A DNA stretch of 64,000 nucleotides from Marinomonas lutimaris (lineage in GTDB: Bacteria; Pseudomonadota; Gammaproteobacteria; Pseudomonadales; Marinomonadaceae), in assembly GCF_019426345.1 (NCBI RefSeq), contig NZ_JAHLLW010000017.1:1-64000 (forward strand), given 5' to 3'. Positions 54,287-62,862 of this stretch are shown here, in pieces. The notes beneath the pieces were generated by a model. The model saw only the letters and a list, made by a program, of their open reading frames with translations. It was not told where the DNA came from and made no database searches. Each line of letters opens with the position of its first letter. Position 1 is the stretch's first letter. Both the position numbers and the translations under genes were made by a program.

Positions 54287-55555
54287 CTAATAACCAAATA
54301 AAGTTGGTAAGAAGGTTACCGTACTTGGCACAAAGGTAATCAAGATTAGTACTGCCAGCTCAACTAAGAAGAGTGGCATGATTTGTCTTGATATAGCTGC
54401 AATACCTACGTTAGCAATCGAGTTAGACACGAATAAACAAATTCCCATTGGTGGTGTGACAAGGCCGATCATCAGGTTGAAAATCACCACAATACCAAAA
54501 TGTACTGGATCGATACCAAGACTCATCGCAATAGGATGCAGAATCGGTAGCAATATTAGCATCGCTGCGATCCCTTCCAGGAATAGACCGACAATCAGTA
54601 AAATTACGTTGACTAGGATTAGGAACATCCAAGGACTAGATACTTGCTCTAGTACCATTTGGCTAACCGTTTGCGGCACTCTTGAGAAAGTTAACAACCA
54701 GTTCGCTGCAGCAACAACGCCAATCACGATTAGGATCACAGACGAGTCACGCATGGCTCGAATGAAAATGCGTGGCAAACTCGATACTTTCAGGCTTTTC
54801 AGGATGAATATACCTGCCAATAAAGCATAAGCAGCAGCAAAGGCAGCAGCTTCCGTTGGTGTCACAATACCGGTAAGGATTGAGCCCACAATGAAAATTG
54901 GCATGAATAGCGGAATCCAAGCTTCAACGAAGGCTTTCCAGCGCTCTTTCATGGACAGTTTTGCTTTTAAAGGCGCGTAATGACCCGCAAAAAAGTAAAC
55001 ATAGATAGATAAACCAATAGCTAGAAATAGTCCAGGTGTTACGCCCGCAAGAAAGAGTGCAGGGACAGAAACACCGGTAGTGATCAAAGCATAAATAATC
55101 ACTGGAATACTTGGCGGAATCATCGGCCCGATAACAGACGATGCGGCGGTTAATGCCGCAGCAAAAGAGCGCGGATAACCTTCTTTTTCCATCGTCGGAA
55201 TAAAAACACGTCCAAGTGCCGAGGTATCGGCAACAGCTGAACCAGATAATCCGGCAAAAATGACAGATGCCCAGATGTTTACATGGGCAAGGCCTGCTTT
55301 CATATGACCAACTAAAGCGTTAGCAAAGTTGATAATTCGGCCTGTAATACCACTTTCATTCATTAGCTCGCCAGCCAGAACAAAAAGTGGAATCGCTAAA
55401 ATAGAAAAAGAGTCTAAGCCGCTGAAAATACGTTGGGCGACGAGACTGACATTAAAAGGTAATGTGTAAACATGACCTACAACGCCTAGTAAAATGGCGA
55501 ACGCAATAGGGCTGCCAATAATCAAAAGAACAATAAGAATCCCAAGACCTAGCAT
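54287..55555 (-). CDS. dctM: TRAP transporter large permease subunit
   Basis: I start at ATG 55555, two bases after the dctQ stop; the ORF is open upstream but overlaps dctQ. The 422-residue polytopic protein shows 'GLDSFSILAIPLFVLAGELMNESGITGRI', 'GLSGSAVADTSALGRV' and 'MIPPSIPVIIYALIT', the DctM signature. It is the Na+-coupled translocation subunit. Forms an operon with dctQ and dctP. Confidence 0.95.
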   Translation of the reverse strand: MLGLGILIVLLIIGSPIAFAILLGVVGHVYTLPFNVSLVAQRIFSGLDSFSILAIPLFVLAGELMNESGITGRIINFANALVGHMKAGLAHVNIWASVIFAGLSGSAVADTSALGRVFIPTMEKEGYPRSFAAALTAASSVIGPMIPPSIPVIIYALITTGVSVPALFLAGVTPGLFLAIGLSIYVYFFAGHYAPLKAKLSMKERWKAFVEAWIPLFMPIFIVGSILTGIVTPTEAAAFAAAYALLAGIFILKSLKVSSLPRIFIRAMRDSSVILIVIGVVAAANWLLTFSRVPQTVSQMVLEQVSSPWMFLILVNVILLIVGLFLEGIAAMLILLPILHPIAMSLGIDPVHFGIVVIFNLMIGLVTPPMGICLFVSNSIANVGIAAISRQIMPLFLVELAVLILITFVPSTVTFLPTLFGY

Positions 55556-55557
55556 GA

Positions 55558-56031
55558 TTACTGTCCTTTCTCTAACGTTGTTGATTGAAAATAGTCGATT
55601 AGACGAATGAGTGCGGCAATAGTTAGACACACGCCACCAATAACCATGGCGACTTGAAAATAATACATCTGAATGCCTGTGCCAGGAGCTTGTATTGCAC
55701 CTCGCTTCATCATGAAAATGTAGCCGGAATAGGTCAGTACGCAGCCGCTTACTAGTGCGATAACGTCAGATATAAAATGTAGAGCATGACGAATTTTGGC
55801 TGAGACCAAGTCTTCTAAAAAAGTAAAACGAATGTGAATGCCTTCTAAATAACACAATGCCATCCCAAACATAGTGCCGTAGATCATGGCGTATTTTGCG
55901 ACTTCCTCGCTCCATTGGATCGGTGAGTTAAATAAGTAGCGACTCAAGCTACTAACTAAAACAACGCCAAAGATAACGAATAGGGATGTACCAGTTAAAA
56001 TTGCGAGAGTATTTTTATAGAGGCGCTTCAT
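55558..56031 (-). CDS. dctQ: TRAP transporter small permease subunit
   Basis: I start at ATG 56031 (GGAAAG upstream); the extension to 56106 runs almost to dctP. The 157-residue protein has four membrane helices and 'SRYLFNSPIQWSEEVAKYAMIYGTMFGMALCY', the DctQ hallmark. It lies between dctP (84-bp gap) and dctM. Confidence 0.93.
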   Translation of the reverse strand: MKRLYKNTLAILTGTSLFVIFGVVLVSSLSRYLFNSPIQWSEEVAKYAMIYGTMFGMALCYLEGIHIRFTFLEDLVSAKIRHALHFISDVIALVSGCVLTYSGYIFMMKRGAIQAPGTGIQMYYFQVAMVIGGVCLTIAALIRLIDYFQSTTLEKGQ

Positions 56032-56115
56032 GGTGAGCTTTCCGGGTTGTGACAAAGGAAAAGTAACCGAAAACCATAAGCAAAGTTTTCGGTTACCTGA
56101 TTTCAAATACTGAAC

Positions 56116-57129
56116 TTATTGCGAATTGCTAACGACTTTTACAGACATTTGAGCACGTTCGATCCACTCTGGTTGCACTTCACCTTTCAACCAGTTTATA
56201 ACAGCTGGTTGCGCAATATCGCGGAACTTAGCTAGTTGAGCAGGTGTTGGCGTGGTGATTTGCATGCCGTTTGCTGCAAGAGACTTTAAGCCTTTAGCAG
56301 AGTTAAATTGCTGTACTGCACGACCTAAGGTTCCTGCTACTTTAGCTGCGCGGTCAATAATAGCGCGGTCTTCATCGCTCAATGATTGATAAAGATCTTC
56401 GTTGATTAGCAAGAAATCTGTGCCGTAAACGTGACCGTCTAGTGTTAGGTATTTTTGGAACTCATAGAATTTGTTCGCTTCAATAACACTAACAGGGTTT
56501 TCTTGTCCGTCAACCACGCCAGTTGTTAATGCAGATGGCACTTCAGGCCATGCGATTGGTGTAGGTTCTGCGCCCATCGCTTTTACCATTTCTACGTACA
56601 GAGGCAATGTTTGAACGCGGATTTTCAAACCATTCAAATCTTTTGGTTCTGCAACAGGACGTTTAGAGTTAGTGAAGTTACGGAAGCCTGTTTCGCCATA
56701 GGCAAGAGTGCGTAGTCCGCTTTCTTTTAAGCAATGCTCAGACAATGCTTTACCGAATTCGCCGTCTAGAACTTCCCAGGCCACAGGGGCTGATGGGAAT
56801 AGGTAAGGAATTTCTAGAACCGCTGCTTCTTTACAAACTTTAGCAAAGGCGCCAGATACCATTGTCATGCTCAATGTGCCTTCTTGAGTAGACTGAACAA
56901 GATCCGTTTCGCCGCCAAGCTGGCCAGAAGGGTAAACATTGACTTCAATACGACCACCAGACTCTGCTTCCACTAAGTTTTTGAAAACTTCAGTTGCAGC
57001 GCCTTTTTTAGAGGTCGTCCAATCTTGAGGATCTACGTGGCCAATAGTCAAAGTTAGGTCTGCTGCGCTAACGCTACTTACTGCCCCAGCTGCAAGTAAA
57101 CCAAGTGTGATTTTTTTTGTTAGATTCAT
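56116..57129 (-). CDS. dctP: TRAP transporter substrate-binding protein
   Basis: This 337-residue periplasmic protein has a signal peptide (cleavage near VSSVSA-A at 22) and the DctP features 'GHVDPQDWTTSKKGAATEVFKNLVEAESGG', 'VYPSGQLGGETDLVQSTQEG' and 'LNGLKIRVQTLPLYVEMVKAMGAEPTPI', the last with the conserved carboxylate-binding arginine. TRAP systems import organic acids with Na+. It is divergent from the lig operon, which makes an aromatic or dicarboxylic acid the likely cargo. GGAG lies ten bases upstream of the ATG. Confidence 0.95.
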   Translation of the reverse strand: MNLTKKITLGLLAAGAVSSVSAADLTLTIGHVDPQDWTTSKKGAATEVFKNLVEAESGGRIEVNVYPSGQLGGETDLVQSTQEGTLSMTMVSGAFAKVCKEAAVLEIPYLFPSAPVAWEVLDGEFGKALSEHCLKESGLRTLAYGETGFRNFTNSKRPVAEPKDLNGLKIRVQTLPLYVEMVKAMGAEPTPIAWPEVPSALTTGVVDGQENPVSVIEANKFYEFQKYLTLDGHVYGTDFLLINEDLYQSLSDEDRAIIDRAAKVAGTLGRAVQQFNSAKGLKSLAANGMQITTPTPAQLAKFRDIAQPAVINWLKGEVQPEWIERAQMSVKVVSNSQ

Positions 57130-57146
57130 TTTTACGTCTCCAAGCT

Positions 57147-57163
57147 CGGGATCGTGTGTCCCG
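57147..57163 (-). promoter_or_regulatory. Inverted repeat in the dctP leader
   Basis: CGGGA (57147-57151), seven bases, TCCCG (57159-57163) lies 18 bp upstream of the dctP ATG, in or next to the ribosome-binding region. It could act as an operator or a small hairpin limiting translation. Confidence 0.35.
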
Positions 57164-57249
57164 GTCGTATTATTTTTGTATTTTCTGTCTTACTTTGTCG
57201 TAAGTCAGGCTGTCCTGTACTCGCAATTCACATTTTTACGCTTTTAAAT

Positions 57250-57281
57250 AATATAGGATCATTCCAAAAATACCCTATATT
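57250..57281. promoter_or_regulatory. Inverted repeat between dctP and ligJ
   Basis: AATATAGG (57250-57257) and CCTATATT (57274-57281) form a perfect 8-bp inverted repeat with 16 bp between them. It sits in the middle of the divergent promoter region and is a candidate operator for a transcription factor. Confidence 0.4.
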
Positions 57282-57811
57282 TTTTCCTAAAGACCGACAA
57301 ACACGTAAATGTAGTGTCTTTGCATAATTCTCGATATTCGCTTGTTGGCCTGCTTTGCTAAGCAACACCATCAAAATGTCGTAATTTTTGCATTTTTAGA
57401 AATGAATTTTTTATGACTCTTATATATCGAAAAAGGAATACAAAAACATTTTTTGTCTGCATGTTTTTTATAAAGTCTATATATATCAATGTGGTGGCTT
57501 TGTTTTTAGTATAGGGCAGGCCTACAAAAAAACGAATTCCACCAGAATAAATATCTGAAATGAGTAGATATGACACCTGTATTTAAAAACAGCTATCTCA
57601 AAATGCAATACCCTTTCGGCCAAATTGAAATAGCCAAATTGTCTACACTTAAAGAATACTCTGAACATATTGGGATTGAATGACTGTTCAAATAAAAAAG
57701 GTAAGGAACATAAAAGTAGACGCCTAATCTTCTATTCCACAGCAATTGCCTTAAATGAAAGCAGTGTCTCAAATAAAAACAACGCCTTAAATAAGAATAG
57801 AGAGTAGTAAC

Positions 57812-58819
57812 ATGATTATAGATTGCCATGGACATTACACGACGACACCACCTGGTGTTGGTGAATACCGCGATAAGCAAAAAGCTCAGGTTGCTAAAGA
57901 CCCTGCTTTTGTTGGTGAAAAAGGTAAAGTCATTGTTTCGGATGACGAAATTCGCGACAGCATTATCAATAATCAACTGCGTTTACAGCAAGAGCGTGGT
58001 ACTGACTTAACTATTTTCTCTCCTCGTGCTAGCTGGATGGGACACCATATTGGTAATGAGTACACCAGCCAATATTGGACCGAACACCAAAACGATTTGA
58101 TTCGTCGCGTTTGTGATCTTTTTCCTGAGAACTTTGCTCCTGTTGCACAATTACCACAATCACCAGGTGTTGACCCAGGCAAGTCAGTTGCTGAGATTGT
58201 TCGTACAGTTGAAGAAATGGGCTTTATTGGTATCAACTTGAACCCAGATCCAAGTGGCGGTTATTGGCAAGATAAGTCTTTGGCAGATCGTTCTTTTTAT
58301 CCTATCTATGAAAAAATGTGCGAATACGACATCCCTGCGATGATCCATGTAAGCGCGGCATGTAATGACTGTTTCCACACCACTGGATCGCATTATTTAG
58401 GCGCAGATACTACTGGTTTCCAGCAATTGATGATGTCCGATGTCTTTAAGGATTTTCCTGAGCTAAAAATCATCATCCCTCATGGTGGCGGTGCCGTTCC
58501 TTATCACTGGGGACGTTTCCGTGGCATGGCACAAGACCAAGGTTTTGATCTTGCTGAACGTGTGTTGAATAACATCTACTTTGATACTTGTGTTTATCAT
58601 CAACGTGGTATCGATCTACTTCTTGATATTATTCCTACTAAGAACATTTTGTTTGCTTCTGAGATGATCGGTGCTGTACGTGGTATTGACCCAGAAACAG
58701 GTCATTATTTTGATGACACGAAACGTTATATCGACAACAACACAGTGCTATCCGCAGAGCAGAAACAAGCTATTTTTGAAGGCAACGCTCGTCGTGTTTT
58801 TTCCAGACTTAAGGCGTAA
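57812..58819 (+). CDS. ligJ: 4-oxalomesaconate hydratase
   Basis: The 335-residue amidohydrolase-superfamily protein hydrates 4-oxalomesaconate (or its isomer) to 4-carboxy-4-hydroxy-2-oxoadipate. It begins with the HxH metal motif in 'MIIDCHGHYTT', has 'IPAMIHVSAACND', 'IIIPHGGGAVPYHWGRFRG' and 'FASEMIGAVRG', matching the zinc-type LigJ of protocatechuate 4,5-cleavage. It is the first gene of an operon of six. Zn ligands are inferred from the family. Confidence 0.92.
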   Translation: MIIDCHGHYTTTPPGVGEYRDKQKAQVAKDPAFVGEKGKVIVSDDEIRDSIINNQLRLQQERGTDLTIFSPRASWMGHHIGNEYTSQYWTEHQNDLIRRVCDLFPENFAPVAQLPQSPGVDPGKSVAEIVRTVEEMGFIGINLNPDPSGGYWQDKSLADRSFYPIYEKMCEYDIPAMIHVSAACNDCFHTTGSHYLGADTTGFQQLMMSDVFKDFPELKIIIPHGGGAVPYHWGRFRGMAQDQGFDLAERVLNNIYFDTCVYHQRGIDLLLDIIPTKNILFASEMIGAVRGIDPETGHYFDDTKRYIDNNTVLSAEQKQAIFEGNARRVFSRLKA

Positions 58820-58849
58820 GACTTTCGATTAAAAAGGGATAAAAAAATC

Positions 58850-59527
58850 ATGCGAAACAATGTAGTAGTACAAAATATTGAACGTGCCGACCAAGCTGTA
58901 ATCGATGGTTTAGCTGAGTGCGGTGTAGCGACGATTCATGAATCTCAAGGCCGTGTTGGTCTATTGGCGCATTACATGCGTCCAATCCAGATGGACAAAA
59001 CCATTGCTGGTTCTGCTGTCACTATTTCTGGCGCCGCTGGTGATAATTGGATGATGCACGTGGCGATTGAACAGTGCAAAGCGGGTGACGTGATGGTGTT
59101 TGCGCCAACGTCTCCTTCGAATCACGGCTTCTTTGGGGATTTGTTAGCAACATCAGCGCAATCTCGTGGTGTGGTTGGCTTGATTATCGAAGGGGGCGTT
59201 CGTGATACTCGCGACCTTCGCCAAATGAACTTCCCTGTTTGGTCAAAAGCCGTGTTTGCTGAAGGTACGATTAAAGAAACCGTTGGTTCAGTGAACGTAC
59301 CTATGGTTTGCGCTGATGCCTTGGTTAATCCTGGTGATGTGATTGTAGCCGACGATGACGGTGTGGTTGTCGTGCGCCGTGAGAATGCTGCTGAAGTATT
59401 AGAATTGTCTCGTAAACGTATGGCAAACGAAGAAGCAAAACGCGTACGTATGGCGAATGGCGAATTGGGCTTAGACATTTATGAAATGCGCCCACGCCTA
59501 AAAGAGAAAGGCTTAAAGTATGTCTAA
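58850..59527 (+). CDS. ligK: 4-carboxy-4-hydroxy-2-oxoadipate aldolase
   Basis: This 225-residue protein is an RraA-fold class II aldolase that cleaves 4-carboxy-4-hydroxy-2-oxoadipate to pyruvate and oxaloacetate. Motifs are '[20 protein letters not shown]', '[15 protein letters not shown]' and '[22 protein letters not shown]', the latter with the metal/substrate Arg and Asp. It overlaps the start of ligU/galD by 8 bp. Regulator-of-RNase RraA is the fold relative, but the operon fixes the function. Confidence 0.93.
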   Translation: MRNNVVVQNIERADQAVIDGLAECGVATIHESQGRVGLLAHYMRPIQMDKTIAGSAVTISGAAGDNWMMHVAIEQCKAGDVMVFAPTSPSNHGFFGDLLATSAQSRGVVGLIIEGGVRDTRDLRQMNFPVWSKAVFAEGTIKETVGSVNVPMVCADALVNPGDVIVADDDGVVVVRRENAAEVLELSRKRMANEEAKRVRMANGELGLDIYEMRPRLKEKGLKYV

Positions 59528-60608
59528 ACATTCAGGCGTTATAAAGAGTGCGCCTTGTATGTGGATGCGTGGCGGCACATCAAAAGGGGCGTATTTCTTA
59601 GCGGAAGATTTACCTGCTGATGTTGATGCGCGTGCGCAGTTTTTATTGCGCGTGATGGGCTCGCCAGATGAACGTCAGATCGACGGCATCGGTGGTGCAG
59701 ATCCATTGGCATCAAAAGTCGCTGTGGTGAAAAAGTCTGCACGTGACGATGCTGATGTAGATTACTTGTTTTTACAGGTATTTGTTGATCAGGCGATCGT
59801 GACCGATGCGCAAAACTGCGGCAATATTCTATCGGGTATTGCGCCGTTTGCCATTGAGCGCAGCTTGGTTGAAGCACAAGAGGGCGAAACCTCCGTACGT
59901 ATTTTCATGGAAAACACAGGTCAAATCGCAGTAGCACGTGTGTTGGTCAAAGACGGTGAAGTGCAGTACGAAGGTGATGCTCGCATTGATGGCGTGCCCG
60001 GCTTTTCTGCGGCGGTTCCAATTGTATTTCAAGATACCGCAGGATCGAGCTGTGGTGCTTTGTTGCCAACGGGTAACGTAGTCGATGTGATTGATGGCAT
60101 TGAAGTAACTTGCATCGATAACGGTATGCCTGTGGTGATCATCCGTGCTGTTGATATGGGGATTACTGGTACTGAATCTCGTGAAGAGCTTGAAGCCAAT
60201 GACGAACTGCGTGCGAAGCTGGAATCCATTCGTTTGCAAGTTGGTCCTATGATGAATCTGGGTAACGTGAAAGAAAAATCCGTTCCTAAAATGACTATGG
60301 TGAGCGCTGCAACAAATGGTGGAGCGATCTCGACGCGTACGTTTATTCCTCATCGCTGCCATGCCTCTATTGGCGTATTAGGCGCAGTCAGTGTGGCAAC
60401 AGCGGCGGTTCTGAAAGGCTCTCCTGCTAATGAAGTAGCTAAGTTTAAGTCAAGTGCTCGTATGACTTTGGATGTTGAGCATCCGATTGGCGCGATGACG
60501 GTGATTTTAGATCAAGATGAGAACGGCGATGTCGGTTCTGCCGCCATTTTACGTACCGCAAGAAAGCTATTTGACGGGCAAGTATTTGCCCATGGCAATG
60601 GTTTATAG
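59520..60608 (+). CDS. ligU: 4-oxalomesaconate isomerase/tautomerase (PrpF family)
   Basis: The 362-residue PrpF-family protein matches GalD of Pseudomonas putida and LigU of Sphingobium, which isomerise 4-oxalomesaconate before hydration. It shows '[17 protein letters not shown]', '[23 protein letters not shown]', '[15 protein letters not shown]' and 'HPIGAM'. Both names are in use for the function; I give ligU. Its ATG overlaps ligK by 8 bp, and ligI follows after about 50 bp. Confidence 0.9.
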   Translation: MSKHSGVIKSAPCMWMRGGTSKGAYFLAEDLPADVDARAQFLLRVMGSPDERQIDGIGGADPLASKVAVVKKSARDDADVDYLFLQVFVDQAIVTDAQNCGNILSGIAPFAIERSLVEAQEGETSVRIFMENTGQIAVARVLVKDGEVQYEGDARIDGVPGFSAAVPIVFQDTAGSSCGALLPTGNVVDVIDGIEVTCIDNGMPVVIIRAVDMGITGTESREELEANDELRAKLESIRLQVGPMMNLGNVKEKSVPKMTMVSAATNGGAISTRTFIPHRCHASIGVLGAVSVATAAVLKGSPANEVAKFKSSARMTLDVEHPIGAMTVILDQDENGDVGSAAILRTARKLFDGQVFAHGNGL

Positions 60609-60661
60609 ATACGCGATTTTAATTGATAGTAAAACGAATTATAAAAAATAGGTATTTGAAC

Positions 60662-61534
60662 ATGATGGACAAAGATTATATTCCATTTCATCCTGCTCCA
60701 AGCAAACCCGCTTTCAAAGCGCCAGCAGGCGCGGTAGATGCGCATTGCCACGTTTTTGGTCCAGCGGATAAATTTCCCTACCATCCAAAACGTAAATACA
60801 CGCCTTGCGATGCGTCAAAAGAGCAGTTGTTTGCCTTGCGTGATCATCTAGGTTTTTCTCGCAACGTAATTGTTCAAGCGTCTTGCCACAGTACCGATAA
60901 CTCGGCTTTGATCGATGCGTTAGAAGCCGCTGGCGACTTGGCTCGAGGTGTCGCGTTTGTGGATGATTCAATAACCCACGAAGAACTTGAAAAAATGCAC
61001 GCGGCGGGTGTTCGTGGGGTGCGTTTTAACTTTGTTAAACGTCTTGTAGACAGTACGCCAAGAGAAGTGTTTTTCTCAATTGCTGACAAAATTCGTCCTT
61101 TCGGTTGGCACATTGTGGTGTACTTTGAAGCCGCGGATCTAGAAGACTTGATTCCTTTCTTGAAAGAATTGAATACCACCATTGTGGTTGACCACATGGG
61201 AACGCCAAATGTTGCCAATGGCGTGGATCATCCAGATTTCCAGCGTTTTGTTAACTTCATGGCGGATAATGACAATGTTTGGTGCAAGGTTAGTTGTCCA
61301 GAGCGTTTAACGCAACATGCGCCTGACTATTCTGATGTCTATCCTTTTGCTCGTATGTTGGTGGAAAAATTCTCCGATCGTGTATTGTGGGGAACTGATT
61401 GGCCGCATCCTAATATGAAAGTGGAAGCACCAAATGATGGCCACCTTGTAGATGTGATTCCTCATATCGCGCCGACGCAAGAGCTACAGCAAGCGTTGCT
61501 GGTGGATAATCCAATGCGTCTGTATTGGGAATAA
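60662..61534 (+). CDS. ligI: 2-pyrone-4,6-dicarboxylate lactonase
   Basis: I start at ATG 60662, with AGG ten bases upstream; the TTG at 60623 has no ribosome site. The 290-residue amidohydrolase hydrolyses PDC to 4-oxalomesaconate. It has 'DAHCHVFGPADKFPY', 'VDHMGTPNVA' and 'WGTDWPHPNMKVE', all LigI hallmarks, in which the aspartate of GTDWPHP is the catalytic base. Its presence shows that the pathway passes through PDC. Confidence 0.94.
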   Translation: MMDKDYIPFHPAPSKPAFKAPAGAVDAHCHVFGPADKFPYHPKRKYTPCDASKEQLFALRDHLGFSRNVIVQASCHSTDNSALIDALEAAGDLARGVAFVDDSITHEELEKMHAAGVRGVRFNFVKRLVDSTPREVFFSIADKIRPFGWHIVVYFEAADLEDLIPFLKELNTTIVVDHMGTPNVANGVDHPDFQRFVNFMADNDNVWCKVSCPERLTQHAPDYSDVYPFARMLVEKFSDRVLWGTDWPHPNMKVEAPNDGHLVDVIPHIAPTQELQQALLVDNPMRLYWE

Positions 61535-61575
61535 TCCAAACCCAGCCGCCAAGTATAAAAATAGAGGTTACCAAC

Positions 61576-61938
61576 ATGGCTAGTAACTACACAGATCGAC
61601 AGTTCCAAGGTACGTACCTTTTTGATGGTCAAATGGCCAAAAAAGGCTATGGCTTAAATAAAATGTGTTACTCGTTTAATGATCAAGTGGCACGTGACGA
61701 ATTTAACGCCGACCCAGAAGCTTACTGTGAAAAGTTCAAACTCACAGAAGCGCAAAAAGAAGCCATTCGTAATAGAGATGTGATTGGGCTTTTGCGTGAA
61801 GGTGGCAGTATTTATTATTTAGCAAAGTTTACCGGTTTGCTAAAGCTAAACATGCAAGATATTGGTGGATTGCAAACAGGCATGAGCACTGATGAATTCA
61901 AAGCAATGCTAGAAAAAAATGGGCGAGGAGAAGTCTAA
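61576..61938 (+). CDS. ligA: Protocatechuate 4,5-dioxygenase alpha subunit
   Basis: I start at ATG 61576 (GAGG eight bases upstream); an upstream in-frame ATG at 61525 would overlap ligI. The 120-residue small subunit matches LigA with 'FDGQMAKKGYGLNKMCYSFN', 'REGGSIYYLAKFTGLLKLNMQDIGGLQTGMS' and the closing helix. It caps the LigB active site. Slightly shorter than the 139-residue Sphingobium subunit. The TAA stop overlaps the ligB ATG. Confidence 0.95.
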   Translation: MASNYTDRQFQGTYLFDGQMAKKGYGLNKMCYSFNDQVARDEFNADPEAYCEKFKLTEAQKEAIRNRDVIGLLREGGSIYYLAKFTGLLKLNMQDIGGLQTGMSTDEFKAMLEKNGRGEV

Positions 61939-62786
61939 TGGCTAAAATTATTGGTGCAGTAACGACTTCTCATATCCCTGCGATTGCTAACGCAATGGCA
62001 AATGGGTTGGAGGAAACGCCATACTGGAAACCATTTTTTGATGGTTACCCACCAGTGCGAGATTGGCTAAATGAGAAAAAGCCTGATGTCATCATCTTGT
62101 TTTACAACGACCACGGCTTAGAGTTTTTTATCGATAAAAAGCCAACGTTTGCAATGGGGGTTGCAGATGAGTATTACAACTCTGATGAAGGCTGGGGTAT
62201 TCCGACGATTCCACCAGTGACTGGTGAGTCTGATTTGTCTTGGCACATTGCTAACAGCATTGTCGACGAAGGCTTTGATATGACGATCTGCCAAGAAATG
62301 AAGGTTGATCATGGGTTAACGGTTCCACTTAACCTTATGTGGCCAGGTCATAAATATGGTCATGTAAAAGTTATTCCAGTATGTATCAACTGTGAACAGT
62401 ACCCAATGCCTCAACCTAAACGCACGTTTGAGCTGGGCAGAGCGATTGGCCGTGCTGTGGAATCTTACGAAAAAGACATCAATGTGGTTGTCTTTGGAAC
62501 TGGCGGCATGTCTCATCAGCTGGATGGTGAACGAGCGGGCTTTATCAATCGTGCATTTGATATTGATTGCCTTGATAAGTTGGTTACTGACCCTGAAGCC
62601 TTAACGAAATACTCTAATATTGATCTTGTTGAGCAAGGTGGAGCGCAAGCTGTTGAGCTAAATATGTTGATTGCTATGCGTGGTACTTTACTGGGTAAAG
62701 TGACCGAGCTGCATCGAAATTACCATGCGCCAATTTCGAATACAGGTTCTGGTTTGATGTTGTTAGAGCATGAAATGCCGAAGTAA
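61938..62786 (+). CDS. ligB: Protocatechuate 4,5-dioxygenase beta subunit
   Basis: The 282-residue Fe(II) extradiol dioxygenase catalytic subunit opens the protocatechuate ring between C4 and C5. Iron ligands are visible as His12 in 'TTSHIPAI' and His59 in 'YNDHGLEFF'; the catalytic histidine lies in 'GTGGMSHQLDGERAG' and the glutamate in 'QAVELNML'. Translation is coupled to ligA through a TAATG overlap. Related gallate dioxygenases have fused subunits, so this two-subunit form favours protocatechuate as the original substrate. Confidence 0.95.
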   Translation: MAKIIGAVTTSHIPAIANAMANGLEETPYWKPFFDGYPPVRDWLNEKKPDVIILFYNDHGLEFFIDKKPTFAMGVADEYYNSDEGWGIPTIPPVTGESDLSWHIANSIVDEGFDMTICQEMKVDHGLTVPLNLMWPGHKYGHVKVIPVCINCEQYPMPQPKRTFELGRAIGRAVESYEKDINVVVFGTGGMSHQLDGERAGFINRAFDIDCLDKLVTDPEALTKYSNIDLVEQGGAQAVELNMLIAMRGTLLGKVTELHRNYHAPISNTGSGLMLLEHEMPK

Positions 62787-62821
62787 CAAATCTTCTTGTT
62801 AGAGCATTCCATGGTGAATAT

Positions 62822-62862
62822 AAAAAATCCGCTATCTACGATAATAGCTAGCGGATTTTTTT
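62822..62862. terminator. Terminator between ligB and the chemoreceptor gene
   Basis: AAAAAATCCGCTA (62822-62834) and TAGCGGATTTTTT (62849-62861) with a small inner hairpin form a stem flanked by A/T runs, serving ligB on the plus strand and the convergent chemoreceptor on the minus strand. Confidence 0.9.

Larger units (their letters stand above)
57130..57811. other. Divergent control region of dctPQM and the lig operon
   Basis: This 682-bp AT-rich region has no credible gene; a 72-codon ORF on the minus strand (57358-57576) has a composition expected of non-coding AT-rich DNA. It contains a long inverted repeat at 57250-57281, a hairpin in the dctP leader (57147-57163) and four AAATAAAA-like repeats between 57680 and 57800. 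No regulator gene is adjacent. Confidence 0.6.

Noticed and set aside
57358..57576. 72-codon minus-strand ORF in the dctP-ligJ gap
   Set aside because: Lys/Phe/Ile-rich composition of AT-rich non-coding DNA, no ribosome site and no recognisable family.
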